From: Terrirhizobium terrae
Lineage (GTDB): Bacteria > Pseudomonadota > Alphaproteobacteria > Rhizobiales > Rhizobiaceae
Assembly (NCBI RefSeq): GCF_030323265.1
Contig: NZ_CP104992.1
Location: 1,897,501-1,961,500 of the forward strand
Reading direction: 5' to 3'
DNA length: 64,000 bases
This document shows positions 1 through 9,477 of this stretch, one piece after another. The translations under genes and the position numbers were made by a program. Positions within the stretch are counted from its first letter, which is position 1, and each line of letters begins with the position of its first letter. The notes beneath the pieces are model-generated. The model worked only from the letters and a program-made list of their open reading frames with translations. It ran no database searches and had not been told where the DNA came from.

Positions 1-539
1 TCTCCGGCAATGCCTTCCGTCCGGGTGATATCTACAAGAGCCGCAAGGGCATTACTGTCCAGATCGACAATACCGATGCCGAAGGCCGCCTCGTGCTTGC
101 CGATGCACTTGCCTATGCCGACGAGACACCGCCGGATCTCTTAATCGACATGGCAACGCTGACCGGCGCTGCCCGCACCGCGCTCGGCCCCGAACTTGCG
201 CCCTTCTTCACCGATGACGAGACGCTCGCCGGCAAGCTGCAGGTTGCGGCGCGCGATGCGGCCGACCCCGTCTGGCGCATGCCGCTCTGGATGGGCTACG
301 ACAAGGATATCCGCTCCCGCGCAGCCGACATTACCAATTCGCCTTCCGGCGGCATGGCCGGCTCGATCACTGCGGCCCTCTTCCTCAAGCGCTTCGTCAC
401 GGCGGCCCAGAGCTGGATCCATTTCGACATCTACGGCTGGAACCTTGCGGAAAAGCCCCATGCACCCGTCGGTGGCGAGGCTTTCGCCATCCGCGCACTC
501 TACCGCGTCATCCGCGACATGGCCGGCAAGAAGGGTTGA
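1..539 (+). CDS. Leucyl aminopeptidase family protein (peptidase M17), C-terminal part
   Basis: The 5' end is cut off by the window edge. The frame is open from base 3 and ends at the TGA before 540. It carries the M17 signature NTDAEGRLVLADAL (about bases 69-110), which supplies metal ligands of the two-zinc leucyl aminopeptidase centre. It then continues through the family pattern DMATLTGAA and a C-terminal stretch with WIHFDIYGWN. Members are cytosolic hexameric metallopeptidases that release N-terminal amino acids. About 178 residues of a roughly 460-500 residue protein are visible. A MarR regulator and an NlpC/P60 gene follow in the same direction. The family is certain; which M17 paralogue this is (PepA or PepB-like) cannot be decided from this end. 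Confidence 0.9.
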   Translation, partial: SGNAFRPGDIYKSRKGITVQIDNTDAEGRLVLADALAYADETPPDLLIDMATLTGAARTALGPELAPFFTDDETLAGKLQVAARDAADPVWRMPLWMGYDKDIRSRAADITNSPSGGMAGSITAALFLKRFVTAAQSWIHFDIYGWNLAEKPHAPVGGEAFAIRALYRVIRDMAGKKG

Positions 540-593
540 AAACGCACCGGTAACAGTTTGGCTCTAGGATCGGCATCGGTATGGAGTATCGAA

Positions 594-944
594 ATGTCGG
601 TTGAGCTGTCGGCGACGGAAGCCCTGGGGCTCTGGTATCGCGTATCGCTGCAACAGGTCAGGGGCGAGGCCCATGACCTGACCCTTCGGCAGATGGCGAT
701 CCTGCTGCATATCTACATGGTTCCGCCGCCCCACACCGTTCGTGGCCTGGCCTCGACACTCGGCGTCACCAAGCCGGTCATCACCCGTGCGCTCGACACG
801 ATGGGCGAGATGGGCCTTGTCACCCGCGAGCGGGATGATCGCGATCGCCGCAATGTCGTGATAAAACGAACCGTCGGTGGCGCCCTCTATCTCGAACGGC
901 TCGGCGACCTGATCATGCGCGAAGGAAGAAGCATCGCTTCTTGA
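594..944 (+). CDS. MarR-family transcriptional regulator
   Basis: A 116-residue protein. The winged-helix core is visible: a helix-turn-helix in TVRGLASTLGVTKPVITRAL (about residues 45-65) followed by the wing GLVTRERDDRDRRNVV, the DRR signature of MarR proteins. An upstream in-frame ATG exists at 558, but ATG 594 is preceded by GGAG at normal spacing and gives the usual N-terminus, so it is preferred. It sits 11 bases before the NlpC/P60 gene and probably forms a transcription unit with it. The regulatory target is unknown. Confidence 0.85.
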   Translation: MSVELSATEALGLWYRVSLQQVRGEAHDLTLRQMAILLHIYMVPPPHTVRGLASTLGVTKPVITRALDTMGEMGLVTRERDDRDRRNVVIKRTVGGALYLERLGDLIMREGRSIAS

Positions 945-955
945 AGGATTGCACC

Positions 956-1800
956 ATGGAACTGGACAGACGCCTCAATGCCTTCCGGCCGGACCTCGCA
1001 GCCGAAACGCTGAAGGGCAGGGTCGAGGCGGCCCGCTTCGTCAAGGGCGAGCCCGCATCGGTCGTGTGGCCGGTCGCGCCCTTCGCCCCCATGCCGATCT
1101 CGCCCGCGGTATCGATACCGAGCTTTTGCGCGGCGAAAGCCTGCGCGTCTTCGACCGGGCGAACGGCTTCGCCTGGGTCCAGGCTGATTTCGACGGCTAT
1201 GTCGGCTATCTGCCGGAAGAGATGATCGGCGCGCCGGTCGAACCGACCCATCGCATCGCCGCACCGCGCACCTTTGTCTATCCCGAAGCGGAACTGCGCA
1301 AGCCGGTGACGAAGGCCCTCTCCATGGGAAGCCTCGTCACCGTGGTCGGCGAGGCGGAAACCCGCGGCACCCGCTATTTCCTGCTGGCCGATGGCGGCGC
1401 CGTCATCGCCGCCCACTGCATCCCGGTCAGCGAAACGGCCGGCGAAGACTACGTCGCCGTCGCCGCCCGCTTCGTCGAGACGCCCTATCTCTGGGGCGGC
1501 CGCTCGGGCTTCGGCATCGACTGCTCCGGCCTCGTGCAGCTTTCCCTGATGATGGTCGGGCGAAAGGCGCCGCGCGACAGCGACATGCAGGCTTCCTTCG
1601 GCGAGCAGATCGACAGGGGCGACCTGCGCCGCGGCGATCTGGTCTTCTGGAAGGGCCATGTCGGCATCATGGAAGACGAGGCGACGCTTCTGCATGCCAA
1701 TGGTCACACCATGACGGTCTCGCGGGAGAATTTCGAGGCGGCGGTCAAACGCATCGGCTGGCTCTATGAGCAGCCGACAGGCTATCGTCGCGTCACCTGA
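956..1800 (+). CDS. NlpC/P60 family cell-wall hydrolase, frameshifted at about 1096
   Basis: The N-terminus MELDRRLNAFRPDLA is read from ATG 956 (preceded by GAAGGA) in one frame. The rest, from DLARGIDTELL onward, is read one frame earlier. Restoring one G near 1096 (ATG CCG GAT) joins them into a continuous 281-residue protein. It has SH3-like segments (about residues 45-150), then an NlpC/P60 domain with the nucleophile in GIDCSGLVQL (about 189) and the histidine in GHVGI (about 234), followed by LLHANG. Such enzymes cut D-gamma-glutamyl-diaminopimelate bonds in peptidoglycan peptides. No signal peptide is seen, in line with this rhizobial group acting on recycled or stem peptides; the substrate is inferred. 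The frameshift is probably a sequence error. Confidence 0.82.
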
Positions 1801-1975
1801 CGCCATACGGCCACACTGCCGCGGTCAAGGACCGGCCTTCACGAGAATGTTGGCTTGGCCTTCATGGCATCCGCCACATCTTGCCCCTATCTCTATGATG
1901 AGACGCAGGGCCGGATCACAGGGTCCCCGGGTCACAGGGTCATTGATCGCAGATCAGGTCATGGAGTTCAGTCAT

Positions 1976-2335
1976 ATGCTCAAAGGTGCTTGGATATTGC
2001 CCGCCGTGATGTTCGTCGTGCTGATCCTGGCGGCCGTCCCCTCGGTGGTCTTCGCCGCGGACGGCAATCCCTTCGGCCGGTCGATGGGCCCCTATTTCGA
2101 AAGTCTGCCCGGCGTCGTGCCGCAAGGGCAGCAGGTGAAGCCTGACGACTACAAATGCACCAGCAGCATAGGATACACGTCCCGCACGCGCAGCCGGAAC
2201 GATCCTTTCCGCTGGGACAACGTTCCGACACGGCTCTATCACTGCAAGGCCGCCAATGGCACGACCTATACCGGCACCCAGATGCCCAGCACCGAATGGG
2301 TCCCCGGCATCAGCCCCCATTTCCTGCCCCGCTGA
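1976..2335 (+). CDS. Small secreted hypothetical protein
   Basis: A 119-residue protein starting MLKGAWILPAVMF, with a hydrophobic signal segment (residues 5-28) ending in VVFAAD, a plausible signal peptidase I site. The mature part contains two cysteines (YKC and YHC) that could form a disulfide, and no recognised domain. ATG 1976 is chosen because GGAG lies 9 bases upstream; an in-frame ATG at 1961 overlaps that ribosome-binding site. A convergent binding-protein gene ends 9 bases away. Function unknown. Confidence 0.6.
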   Translation: MLKGAWILPAVMFVVLILAAVPSVVFAADGNPFGRSMGPYFESLPGVVPQGQQVKPDDYKCTSSIGYTSRTRSRNDPFRWDNVPTRLYHCKAANGTTYTGTQMPSTEWVPGISPHFLPR

Positions 2336-2344
2336 GCGATCGCG

Positions 2345-3481
2345 CTAAAGCTCCATATCCGCCAAGAACGTCCCCGTCATAGGCACCGACAGATAGCTGC
2401 TGTTGATATCTGCCAGCGTGCGGGCGGGGTCGATATCAGCAAACAGCTCCGGGTGAAACCACTTCGCCATTGCCTCGACGGCGACGACGTAGGTCGGTGA
2501 CTGGAAGAAGAACAGCCACAGCGCATGGGCCTTACCCTTCGTCACTGCAGTAAGCGTCCCGAGCGCCGGCTCGCTGCGGATGGCCTGCAGCGCCGCCTGC
2601 ACATCAGCTTCCGCCACGCCCTGCCCGATCGGAAAGTCCCCCGGCCGGCTGGCTCCCGAGCTTGCTGCGGCGATATAGACATCCGGGTCGGCGCCTAGCA
2701 CGAATTCCAGGCTGAGCTGCCCGGTCTGCCCACCCATCATCCCGCTGGCAATATTGTCGCCGCCGGCAAAGGCAATGATCTCGCCCACCTTTCCGGTCGC
2801 AGACCAGCAGCAATCCCAGTCCGCCGAGCGGGCATGCAGGAAGACTTTCGGCCTCTTCGGAGCGGCATCCGCCAGCCGTTGACGGATCGTCGCCATATGC
2901 TGCTCGACAAAGGCGAGATAGGCCTCCGCCTGCTCCCGTCGCTCCAGCACCGCTCCGATGATGCGCAGGGCTTTGGGCAATCCGGCCACCGGATCGGAGA
3001 AGAAGTCGACATAGGCAACCGGCACCCCGGCTGCCGCCAGCGTCTCCTCGATATTCCGGTCGCTATGCAGCCAGAGCGGCAGCAGCACAAGATCCGGCGC
3101 CACCGACAGCAGCCCCTCTGCGGAAAGATCGGTCGATGGCGGGCCGAGATCGGTCACATCTGCGAGTGCGGGAAACTTTGAGAGATAGGCGTCGTAAGTC
3201 GCAGGGTCGTACCGCCTCAGATTGTCGGTCGAAGCAATCACCCGGGCGACCGGTTCCGGCGTGATGAGCGCAAAGGCCGTCAGCAGCCGCCCGTCGCCGA
3301 GCGCAATCCGCTTCGGGGCGTCCGTGAGCCTGACCTGCCGCCCGGCCATATCGGTGAACTCGACAGGTGCGGCAAGCGCATCGCCCGCCCCGAGAAGACA
3401 GAGAAACAGGTAGAGGAGGGCGCGGATCGCTCCGCATCCTCCCGGTCCTTGTCTTCCTAGTCTGCTGGCGATACCTCTCAC
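2345..3481 (-). CDS. Periplasmic iron/siderophore ABC-type binding protein (FecB/BtuF fold)
   Basis: About 378 residues from a GTG whose bases overlap the TGA of the TonB receptor gene (GTGA), so the two are translationally coupled. A short hydrophobic leader (ALLYLFLCLLGAGDALAAP) directs export. The mature protein reads FTDMAGRQVRLTDAPKRIALG, the standard opening of class III binding proteins for siderophores, haem or cobalamin. It continues with EGLLSVAPDLVLL and SLEFVLGADPDVYIAA. It probably hands a chelate taken up by the adjacent receptor to an inner-membrane ABC permease, but no permease or ATPase gene is in the window. The ligand is not deducible. Confidence 0.85.
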   Translation of the reverse strand: MRGIASRLGRQGPGGCGAIRALLYLFLCLLGAGDALAAPVEFTDMAGRQVRLTDAPKRIALGDGRLLTAFALITPEPVARVIASTDNLRRYDPATYDAYLSKFPALADVTDLGPPSTDLSAEGLLSVAPDLVLLPLWLHSDRNIEETLAAAGVPVAYVDFFSDPVAGLPKALRIIGAVLERREQAEAYLAFVEQHMATIRQRLADAAPKRPKVFLHARSADWDCCWSATGKVGEIIAFAGGDNIASGMMGGQTGQLSLEFVLGADPDVYIAAASSGASRPGDFPIGQGVAEADVQAALQAIRSEPALGTLTAVTKGKAHALWLFFFQSPTYVVAVEAMAKWFHPELFADIDPARTLADINSSYLSVPMTGTFLADMEL

Positions 3482-5951
3482 CAGCGAACCTTCAGGCTGG
3501 CCGTGATCGTCCGGCCGTTGCCGTAGAAGCACGAGGTCTGGTTCCAGCACGATGCGACATATTCCTTGTCGAACAGGTTGGCCGCGTTGAGCGACAGCGT
3601 CGTGCCCTTGTATTTCGGGTCCAGCGCGCCGAAGTCGTAGCGCAGCGCCGCGTCGACCAGCGTGTAGGAGGGCACCTCGATCACATTGGTCGGGTCACCC
3701 TGCGACGAGCCGACATAACGCACGCCGGCGCCAAAACTCAGCCCTTCCAGCGCCCCGGTCGGCACGACATAATTCGTCCACAGCGAAGCGAGATGGCTCG
3801 GCGCCCCGATCGGCGTCTTGCCCTGATAGGTCGAGTCCTTCGTCACCTCGATGTCGATATAGGAATAGCTGGCAATCATGCTGAGATCGTCGGTGATGTT
3901 CGCATGTGCCTCGAGTTCGAGGCCGCGCGAGCGCACCTCGCCGGTCTGGATCGTATTCATCGGGTCTCTCGGATCGGCGGTGCGCATGTTCGTCTGCGTC
4001 ACGTCGAACAGCGAAGCCTGCAGGAAGCCCGACCATCCCGTCGGCTGATATTTGACGCCGATTTCGAACTGCTCGCCTTCCGTCGGCTTGAACGGCCGGC
4101 CTTCCAGGTCGACACCGCTGACCGGCTCGAAGGATGTCGCATAGCTCGCATAGGGCGCGATGCCGTTGTCGAACTGGTAGACGAGGCCCGTACGCCAGGT
4201 CCAGACATTGTCCGATTGAGACATGCCGCTCGAACCACCGCCAACGGTGCCCGAATTGGTGTCCATGTCGACGCTGTCCCAGCGCAGGCCGGCCAGCCAT
4301 GTCAGGTTGCCGATCTTGATCTGGTCCTGAGCATAGAGCCCGACCTGCTCGATCCTCTGATCGCTGGTATAGATGAGATCGAGGGCAGGGATGTCCACGC
4401 CGTAGACGGGATTGCGAACGTTCAGGTTCGGTGCCCCGCCCATGCCGACCAGATAATCCGCCTTGTTGTGGCGATAGTCGATGCCGAAGAGAGCGGTATG
4501 GTGCAGAGCTCCGGTGTCGAACTCCGCCTGGGCATTGGTATCGACGGTAAAGCCCGATGCGTTCTCGACAGATTCGATCGTCGCGCGCGTTAATTCGCTG
4601 TAATCGGCATTCCAGCCGGTCTCGTAGACCGAGCGGTAATGGTAGTCGAGATCCATGTAGCGAAGGTTCTGCCGCACGGTCCAGACATCGTTGAAGCGGT
4701 GCTCGAACTCGTAGCCGATCGATTTCTGCTCGCGATGCGACTTGTCGAAATCCGGATCGCCCTCGTAGAAGTCGCGGTCGAAGCGGAACCCGTCCGGCGT
4801 CGAAACGACGGTGCCCTCGTAGGGAAGATAGGTGAAGGCGCCCGAGCTCGGATCGTTCTGGATATGGCCGAGCACGGTCAGGCTCGTATCCTCGTCCGGC
4901 TTCCAGGTCACGGCCGGGGCGATCGTGTAGCGCTCGTCCTCGGTAAAGTCGATCTGCGTGTCGGCATGCCGCGCGACGCCGGTCAGGCGGTAGAGCAGGC
5001 TTCCGTCCTCCGTCACCGGCCCGCTGAAATCGAAACCCGCCTGCTTGCGGTCGAATGTGCTGTATTGCAGTTCAACTTCGCGCAGCGGCTCCTCGGTCGG
5101 CCGCTTGCTCCACAGGTTGACCACACCGCCGGGATTGATCGCGCCGTAGAGAACGGAGGAGGGCCGCGCAGCAGTTCCACCCGTTCCAGCAGATAGGGAT
5201 CGATCGACGGCGCGATGTAATACAGTCCCTTCGGCAGGCGCATGCCATCCAGCAGGCCGACGAAATTGGCATCCGAACCGCCGGGCGCGCCAAAGCCGCG
5301 AATGTTCGGATAGTCGTAGCGTCCGGCGCGCGATTCCGGCGTGACGCCGGCCGTGTAGCGCAGTGCCTGTGACACGGTCTGGACATTCTGGTCGTCGAGC
5401 TGCTTGCGGGTGACGACGGAAATCGATTGCGGCGTCTCGATCAGCGCTGCACCGGTCTTGGTCGCGGTCAGCGACTGTTCGGCGACATAGCCGTCCGTCG
5501 CGCCGAATTTCCGGTCGGTCTGGATGACGATCGGCTGCAGCTGGTTGGTCGCGTCACCGCCTGCCGTATCCGCCGCCTGCCCGGGCGTTCCGATGGTAAA
5601 GGCATTGCCGGTGAAGCTGTAGGAAAGCCCGGTACCGGCCAGCAGGCGCGAAAGCCCTTCCGCCGCCGTATAAGTCCCGTTGATGCCCTGACTCCTGAGG
5701 CCGCGCACCCGCACCGTGTCGTAGAACACCTGCACGCCGGCCCGGTCCGCGAAGGAGAGGAGCGCACCGTTGAGATCCTGCGCCGGAATATTGAGCGACA
5801 CCATCGCCGCCGCGACCCGCCCCGTCGTCCCTTGGGCCTCTGCCGGCGCCGGCGCAAGCACTACGCCTGTCGTCAATGCCAGTATGCTGGCCGTCCCCAA
5901 CAGCCGCAACATGGCCGGAACCTGCGCCCGGCCTTCCCCGAAAATGCCCAT
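3478..5951 (-). CDS. FecA-type TonB-dependent siderophore receptor with STN signalling domain, frameshifted at about 5162
   Basis: Reconstructed length is about 824 residues. ATG 5951 follows AGGGG at 8 bases. A signal peptide (LRLLGTASILALTTGVVLAPAPAEAQG) precedes an STN/secretin-like signalling domain (about residues 40-115), which contacts FecR across the periplasm. Next come the plug (ETPQSISVVTRKQLDDQ, YPNIRGFG, ERVELLRGP) and a 22-strand barrel ending in SLKVRW. The reading frame changes at about 5162: restoring one C gives LRGPSSVLYGAINPGGVVNLW, the conserved plug motif. Outer-membrane receptors of this type import ferric siderophores using TonB energy. The STN domain and the upstream sigma/FecR genes indicate substrate-induced transcription. 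The break is at a C-run and probably a sequence error. Confidence 0.9.
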
Positions 5952-6052
5952 CTGAAATGCCCCTGGTACTCGAATATCCCCTGCGACCCCTTCAATTCTG
6001 AGGTGCGCTGAAAATAAGACGAATCCAGTCATCTTTTTCAGTAAAGATTTTT

Positions 6053-6068
6053 TCGGAAAAATTTCCGA
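6053..6068. promoter_or_regulatory. Inverted repeat upstream of the TonB receptor, possible operator
   Basis: TCGGAAA-AA-TTTCCGA is a perfect 7-base inverted repeat with a 2-base spacer. It lies in the 137-base fecR-receptor gap, about 100 bases before the receptor start. Position and symmetry suggest an operator (iron regulator or ECF-promoter modulator). No direct match to a named box was established. Confidence 0.35.
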
Positions 6069-6088
6069 GGCCTGGTTATCGGCACTCG

Positions 6089-7150
6089 TCAATAGATCAC
6101 GGTGACGAGCGGCGGCACGGAAGACATGCTGAGATCAAGCTCGCGGACGATGCGGCCGAGCGCGTTTGGCAGATCGTTGGTGTCGAACACGCCGCTCACC
6201 TTCAGGCTCGCCAGCCTGTCGGAGGCGATGACGATCCGGCCGCGCCGGTAGCGGTTGAGCTCGGCGATGACGCGCGACAGCGGCACGTCGCTGAAGATGA
6301 TCTTGCCGCGTCGCCAGGCCGTCGCCTGGTCCATGTTCTTCGTTTCCACCACGCCGAGGCCGCTTTCCGGCGCATAGCGCACCGACTGTCCCTCGTTGAG
6401 CATCACGCTCACCTTCGTGCCGTCGTCGAGACCGACCGAAACGCTGTGCTCGGCAACCGCCACCTCGACGGCCTCGTCGATCCGGTCGACGGAAAACTGC
6501 GTGCCGATGGCCGTCGCCGTGCCGATCGAGCTTGCGACGACGAAGGGCCGGACTTCGGGGCCCGCCTTTGGCGCGGCCGTGAAATAGGCGCGGCCGGACA
6601 GAAGCTCGACGCGCCGCTCCCGGTCGGAAAAGTCGACGGCAAGTGCGCTGTCCGAACCAAGGTCTACGATCGAGCCGTCCGACAGGGTAATCGTCCGGCT
6701 CTCGCCCGGCGCCGTCCTGTAATTGGCGGTCAGCAGCACGGTAGGATTGCCGTACCAGAAGACGGTCGCCGTCACCGCGACTACGAGACAGGCCGCCAGC
6801 GCCAAGGCATGTTTGAGCATCGCAGGTTTCCGACGTTGCGGCGCTCCCGCCGCAACGGAGCGAGGCGCAGGCGGAATGTGTCGCACCGGCCGCTCGGCCC
6901 GCTGATACGTTGGTTTATGGTTCGGCTGAGGGATGGAGCCAAGCTGTCCCATCAGCCCGAGTTCCTGCCAGGTCCCGCTCACTTCAGCAAAGGCGGCCTT
7001 ATGGCGCGGGTCGGCGTCCAGCCATTGCTGCAGGGCGCGCCGGTCCGTATCGGGCACGGTTTCGCCGCCGAGAAGCACGACCCAGCGGGCGGCCTCCTCG
7101 TCGATCATCTCCTGCCGGTCTTCGCTCTGCCCCACTTTGTCGTCCTGCAT
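6089..7150 (-). CDS. FecR-family anti-sigma factor / transmembrane signal transducer
   Basis: About 353 residues from ATG 7150 (MQDDKVGQSEDRQEMIDEEA). The N-terminal cytoplasmic DUF4880-type segment (DEEAARWVVLLGGE...LQQWLDADPRHKAAFAEV) binds the sigma factor. One membrane segment follows (LKHALALAACLVVAVTATVF, about residues 110-130), then the periplasmic FecR domain (TAPGESRTITLSDGSIVDLG...GRAYFTA) and a C-terminal STN-like fold (LKVSGVFDTNDLPNALGRI). FecR proteins hold the ECF sigma factor until the loaded receptor signals. The gene lies between the sigma factor and the receptor, the usual order. The frame is open further upstream but without a better start; the ribosome-binding site at 7150 is weak. 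Confidence 0.9.
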   Translation of the reverse strand: MQDDKVGQSEDRQEMIDEEAARWVVLLGGETVPDTDRRALQQWLDADPRHKAAFAEVSGTWQELGLMGQLGSIPQPNHKPTYQRAERPVRHIPPAPRSVAAGAPQRRKPAMLKHALALAACLVVAVTATVFWYGNPTVLLTANYRTAPGESRTITLSDGSIVDLGSDSALAVDFSDRERRVELLSGRAYFTAAPKAGPEVRPFVVASSIGTATAIGTQFSVDRIDEAVEVAVAEHSVSVGLDDGTKVSVMLNEGQSVRYAPESGLGVVETKNMDQATAWRRGKIIFSDVPLSRVIAELNRYRRGRIVIASDRLASLKVSGVFDTNDLPNALGRIVRELDLSMSSVPPLVTVIY

Positions 7151-7236
7151 GTCGTCTTGGTCCGGTGATGAGCCTCTTCCGGCAATAGGACGTCTGACGC
7201 CCGCTGATCCGGTAAAGGGAAAGCCGCCCGGCCCCG

Positions 7237-7752
7237 TTATCTTGAATTTGTGTCGCGCAAGCGCCTGGTGATGTGGGCAAGCGCCTTGGCGAGATGCTTC
7301 TGCACGCTGCTGTCTGAGATGCAAAGCCGCTCGGCGACCTGCGCATAGGTCAGGCCATCCACCCGGTTCAGGATGAAGATCCTTTGCGTCAGCTCCGGCA
7401 GTTCGGCCAGCGTGGCAGAAATCTGCGCCAGCCTCTGACGTGCCGCCGTTTCTTCTTCCAGGTTCGGCCGGTCGTCGGCGATATCGGAAAACGCTTCCCC
7501 CGCTGTCAGGTCGGTCCGGCGACGGGATTGCTGGCGCACATAATCGACGGCAAGGTTATGGGCCGTGCGGTAGAGATAGGAGCGCTCGTTGGCGATCGAT
7601 GCGACGGCGGCCGGCGCACGTTCCGCGTAGCGCAGGAACGTCTCCTGCGTCAGGTCCGCGGCGGCTTCCGCATTCCGCAACTGTTTCATCAGATAGGCCT
7701 GGAGTTCGCCCTGGTGCGCGAGAAAGAGGCCCTTGAGCGTCTCGTTGGTCAC
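7237..7752 (-). CDS. FecI-like ECF RNA polymerase sigma factor
   Basis: 171 residues from a GTG start (7752) preceded by AGGGG. Sigma region 2 is visible in LRNAEAAADLTQETFLRYAE and SYLYRTAHNLAVDYVRQQSRR. Region 4 is in LPELTQRIFILNRVDGLTYAQVAERLCISDSSVQKHLAKAL, with the helix-turn-helix that reads the -35 element. Iron-starvation ECF sigma factors of this group drive the neighbouring receptor gene. Here the order sigma, FecR, receptor, binding protein is complete and co-directional. The gene comes first, so its promoter should lie in 7753-7890. Confidence 0.92.
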   Translation of the reverse strand: MTNETLKGLFLAHQGELQAYLMKQLRNAEAAADLTQETFLRYAERAPAAVASIANERSYLYRTAHNLAVDYVRQQSRRRTDLTAGEAFSDIADDRPNLEEETAARQRLAQISATLAELPELTQRIFILNRVDGLTYAQVAERLCISDSSVQKHLAKALAHITRRLRDTNSR

Positions 7753-7889
7753 AACCGTCTGCCCCTGATCGATCGGTTCTTCACCCTATCCATGACGTCA
7801 TTCCGGGGAATTTGCAAGATGTGCCGTGTGACGCGCGAGGGCTGCTTCCGGGGCTGGAAATGGCGCTCATGCCAAGCCTGAGCCAGAAA

Positions 7890-7912
7890 TAGCAAAGGCC
7901 CGCAAGCGGGCC
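7890..7912 (-). terminator. Rho-independent terminator after tRNA-Leu
   Basis: GGCCCGC-tt-GCGGGCC followed by TTTGCTATTT on the minus strand, about 25 bases beyond the tRNA 3' end. Confidence 0.7.
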
Positions 7913-7937
7913 AATTACTAAGCATTATCAATGGGAA

Positions 7938-8024
7938 TGGTGCCCAGAAGAGGACTCGAACCTCCACATCCTTTCGGATACCAGCACCTGAAGCTGGCGC
8001 GTCTACCAATTCCGCCATCTGGGC
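7938..8024 (-). tRNA. tRNA-Leu (anticodon CAG)
   Basis: The minus strand folds as a class II tRNA of 87 bases with encoded CCA. The acceptor arm pairs GCCCAGA with TCTGGGC, with discriminator A and CCA at 7940-7938. The D loop contains GGTAGAC, the anticodon arm is CCAGC-TTCAGGT-GCTGG (anticodon CAG, reading CUG), a long variable arm follows, and the T arm contains GGTTCGAGTCC. CUG is expected to be the main leucine codon in this GC-rich genome. Confidence 0.97.
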
Positions 8025-8116
8025 GACGGAGAGCGATGTACGGGGGCTGCCCGTCGCTGTCAACCGGGTTTTTGAAGTTTCTGTGTCAGTTGTCGAAAAA
8101 CTTTTCGGACCGCTTC

Positions 8117-9322
8117 TCAGAGACCGCTGCCGGCCTCGATTTTGGCGGCATGCCGGTCCAGGTGGCCGAGGTCGCGGTCGGGGTCGATCACGTCGCGCAC
8201 CCGCTGTTTCAGCTCCTTCGGACCGGGGAAACCGCCATCGCGTTTGCGCTCCCATATGAGCGCGCCGTCGATCTCGGATCTCGAACACCCCGCCGGTTCC
8301 CGGAATGAGCCCGACTTGGCCCAGCTGATCGCCGAATGTCTGCAGCAGTTCCTGCGCCATCCATCCGGCGCGCAGCAGCCAGTTGCACTGGGTGCAGTAG
8401 AGAATGGTGATGCGCGACTTGTCGCTTGCGGCATTTGCCGCGGGTGCCTTGGCACCCGACGCTGCGCCATCGAACGCAAGCTTTACCATGGTCGCCAGAT
8501 CCGCATCGGCAAAGCCTGCCGCGGCAGCACCCTCGAAACTTGCGAGCGCCGCCTTCATTGCCGGAATGGCCACATCGATCTCGGCGGCGAAATCGCGCAC
8601 CACGCTGACATCCTTGATCACGCCGGAGACGGGGAAGCCGACGGCATCGGTCTCACCCAGCACGACGGGCAGCCGGCCCTTCATCGCCGGGCTTGCGGCC
8701 GGGCTGCCGGAGAGAACGTCGATCATCCTGGCGCGGTCGAGCCCTGCCTTGCCGCCGAGCAGCAGGGCTTCCTTGAGGCTCTCCCACATGCCGCTCAGCA
8801 TCATGTTGTTCATCAGCTTCGCCACCGCGCCATGGCCGAGCGCGCCGACATGGTGGATGCGGTCGGAGAGAATCTCGACGACCGGCAGGAAGCGGCGAAA
8901 ATCTTCGTCCGCGCCGCCGATATAGAAACCGGCCTTGCCGGCAAGCAGCATTTCCGGCCCGCCGGAAATTGGCGCATCGAGTAGGCGACCACCCGCCTTC
9001 TCCATCGCCGGCCGGTGGGCGGCGAGGGTGAGGGGCTGACGGTGCTGGTGTCGACGATCAGTTTTCCGGCCAGATCGAATGTTTCCAGCGTGCCGACGAC
9101 TGCATCGACGGCGGCATCATCCAGCAATGCGAGGATGATAATGTCGGATCGTTCGGCGAGGGTGTTGAGGTCATTCGCGTCGGCAACGCCGCTGTCAACA
9201 AGGTCCGCCGGCATGCCGCTGCGGCTCCAGCCCGTAACCGGAAGACCCTGGGATGCGAGACGGGTCGCCATGGCGCGGCCCATGCGTCCGAGGCCGATGA
9301 TACCGATACGAATGGGCTCCAT
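8117..9322 (-). CDS. Beta-hydroxyacid dehydrogenase (3-hydroxyisobutyrate dehydrogenase family) running into a SelT/SelW/SelH (Rdx) domain; frameshifts at about 9034 and 8277
   Basis: ATG 9322 follows GAGGAG. Residues 1-30 form an NAD(P) Rossmann motif (GIIGLGRMGRAMATRL), followed by LIVDTSTVSP, then LLDAPISGGPEMLLAG and AVAKLMNNMM with the catalytic lysine. Restoring one C near 9034 joins the two halves (SPLTLAAHRPAMEKAGG). After about 285 residues the frame passes without a stop, through an Ala-rich linker, into ITILYCTQCNWLLRAGWMAQE. That is the CxxC motif of the Rdx thioredoxin-like family. Dropping one base near 8277 continues this into IDGALIWERKRDGGFP and ends at 8117. No ATG, GTG or TTG start lies between the domains, so a genuine fusion of about 401 residues is the simplest reading. 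Separate genes with a lost stop remain possible. Confidence 0.8.
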
Positions 9323-9477
9323 GCGACACGACTCCTCTGCAGATTGGGGACCGGAAACGTCCTATTCGCTTTGGCCGCCAAAGGCCATTCCCATGATCCT
9401 ACAACCGAAAGAAATGGGTCAGCTTGGAACAATCTCGCGTCACGAGCATTTTACCTGCCGGAAATGGAGGAAACGAA

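Noticed and set aside
956..1800. Programmed frameshifting in the NlpC/P60 gene and the other broken genes
   Set aside because: No slippery heptamer with a downstream structure is common to the sites, and the functions are unrelated. Sequence error explains them better.
7931..8308. 125-codon frame over tRNA-Leu
   Set aside because: It crosses the tRNA and the SelW-like domain on the other strand.
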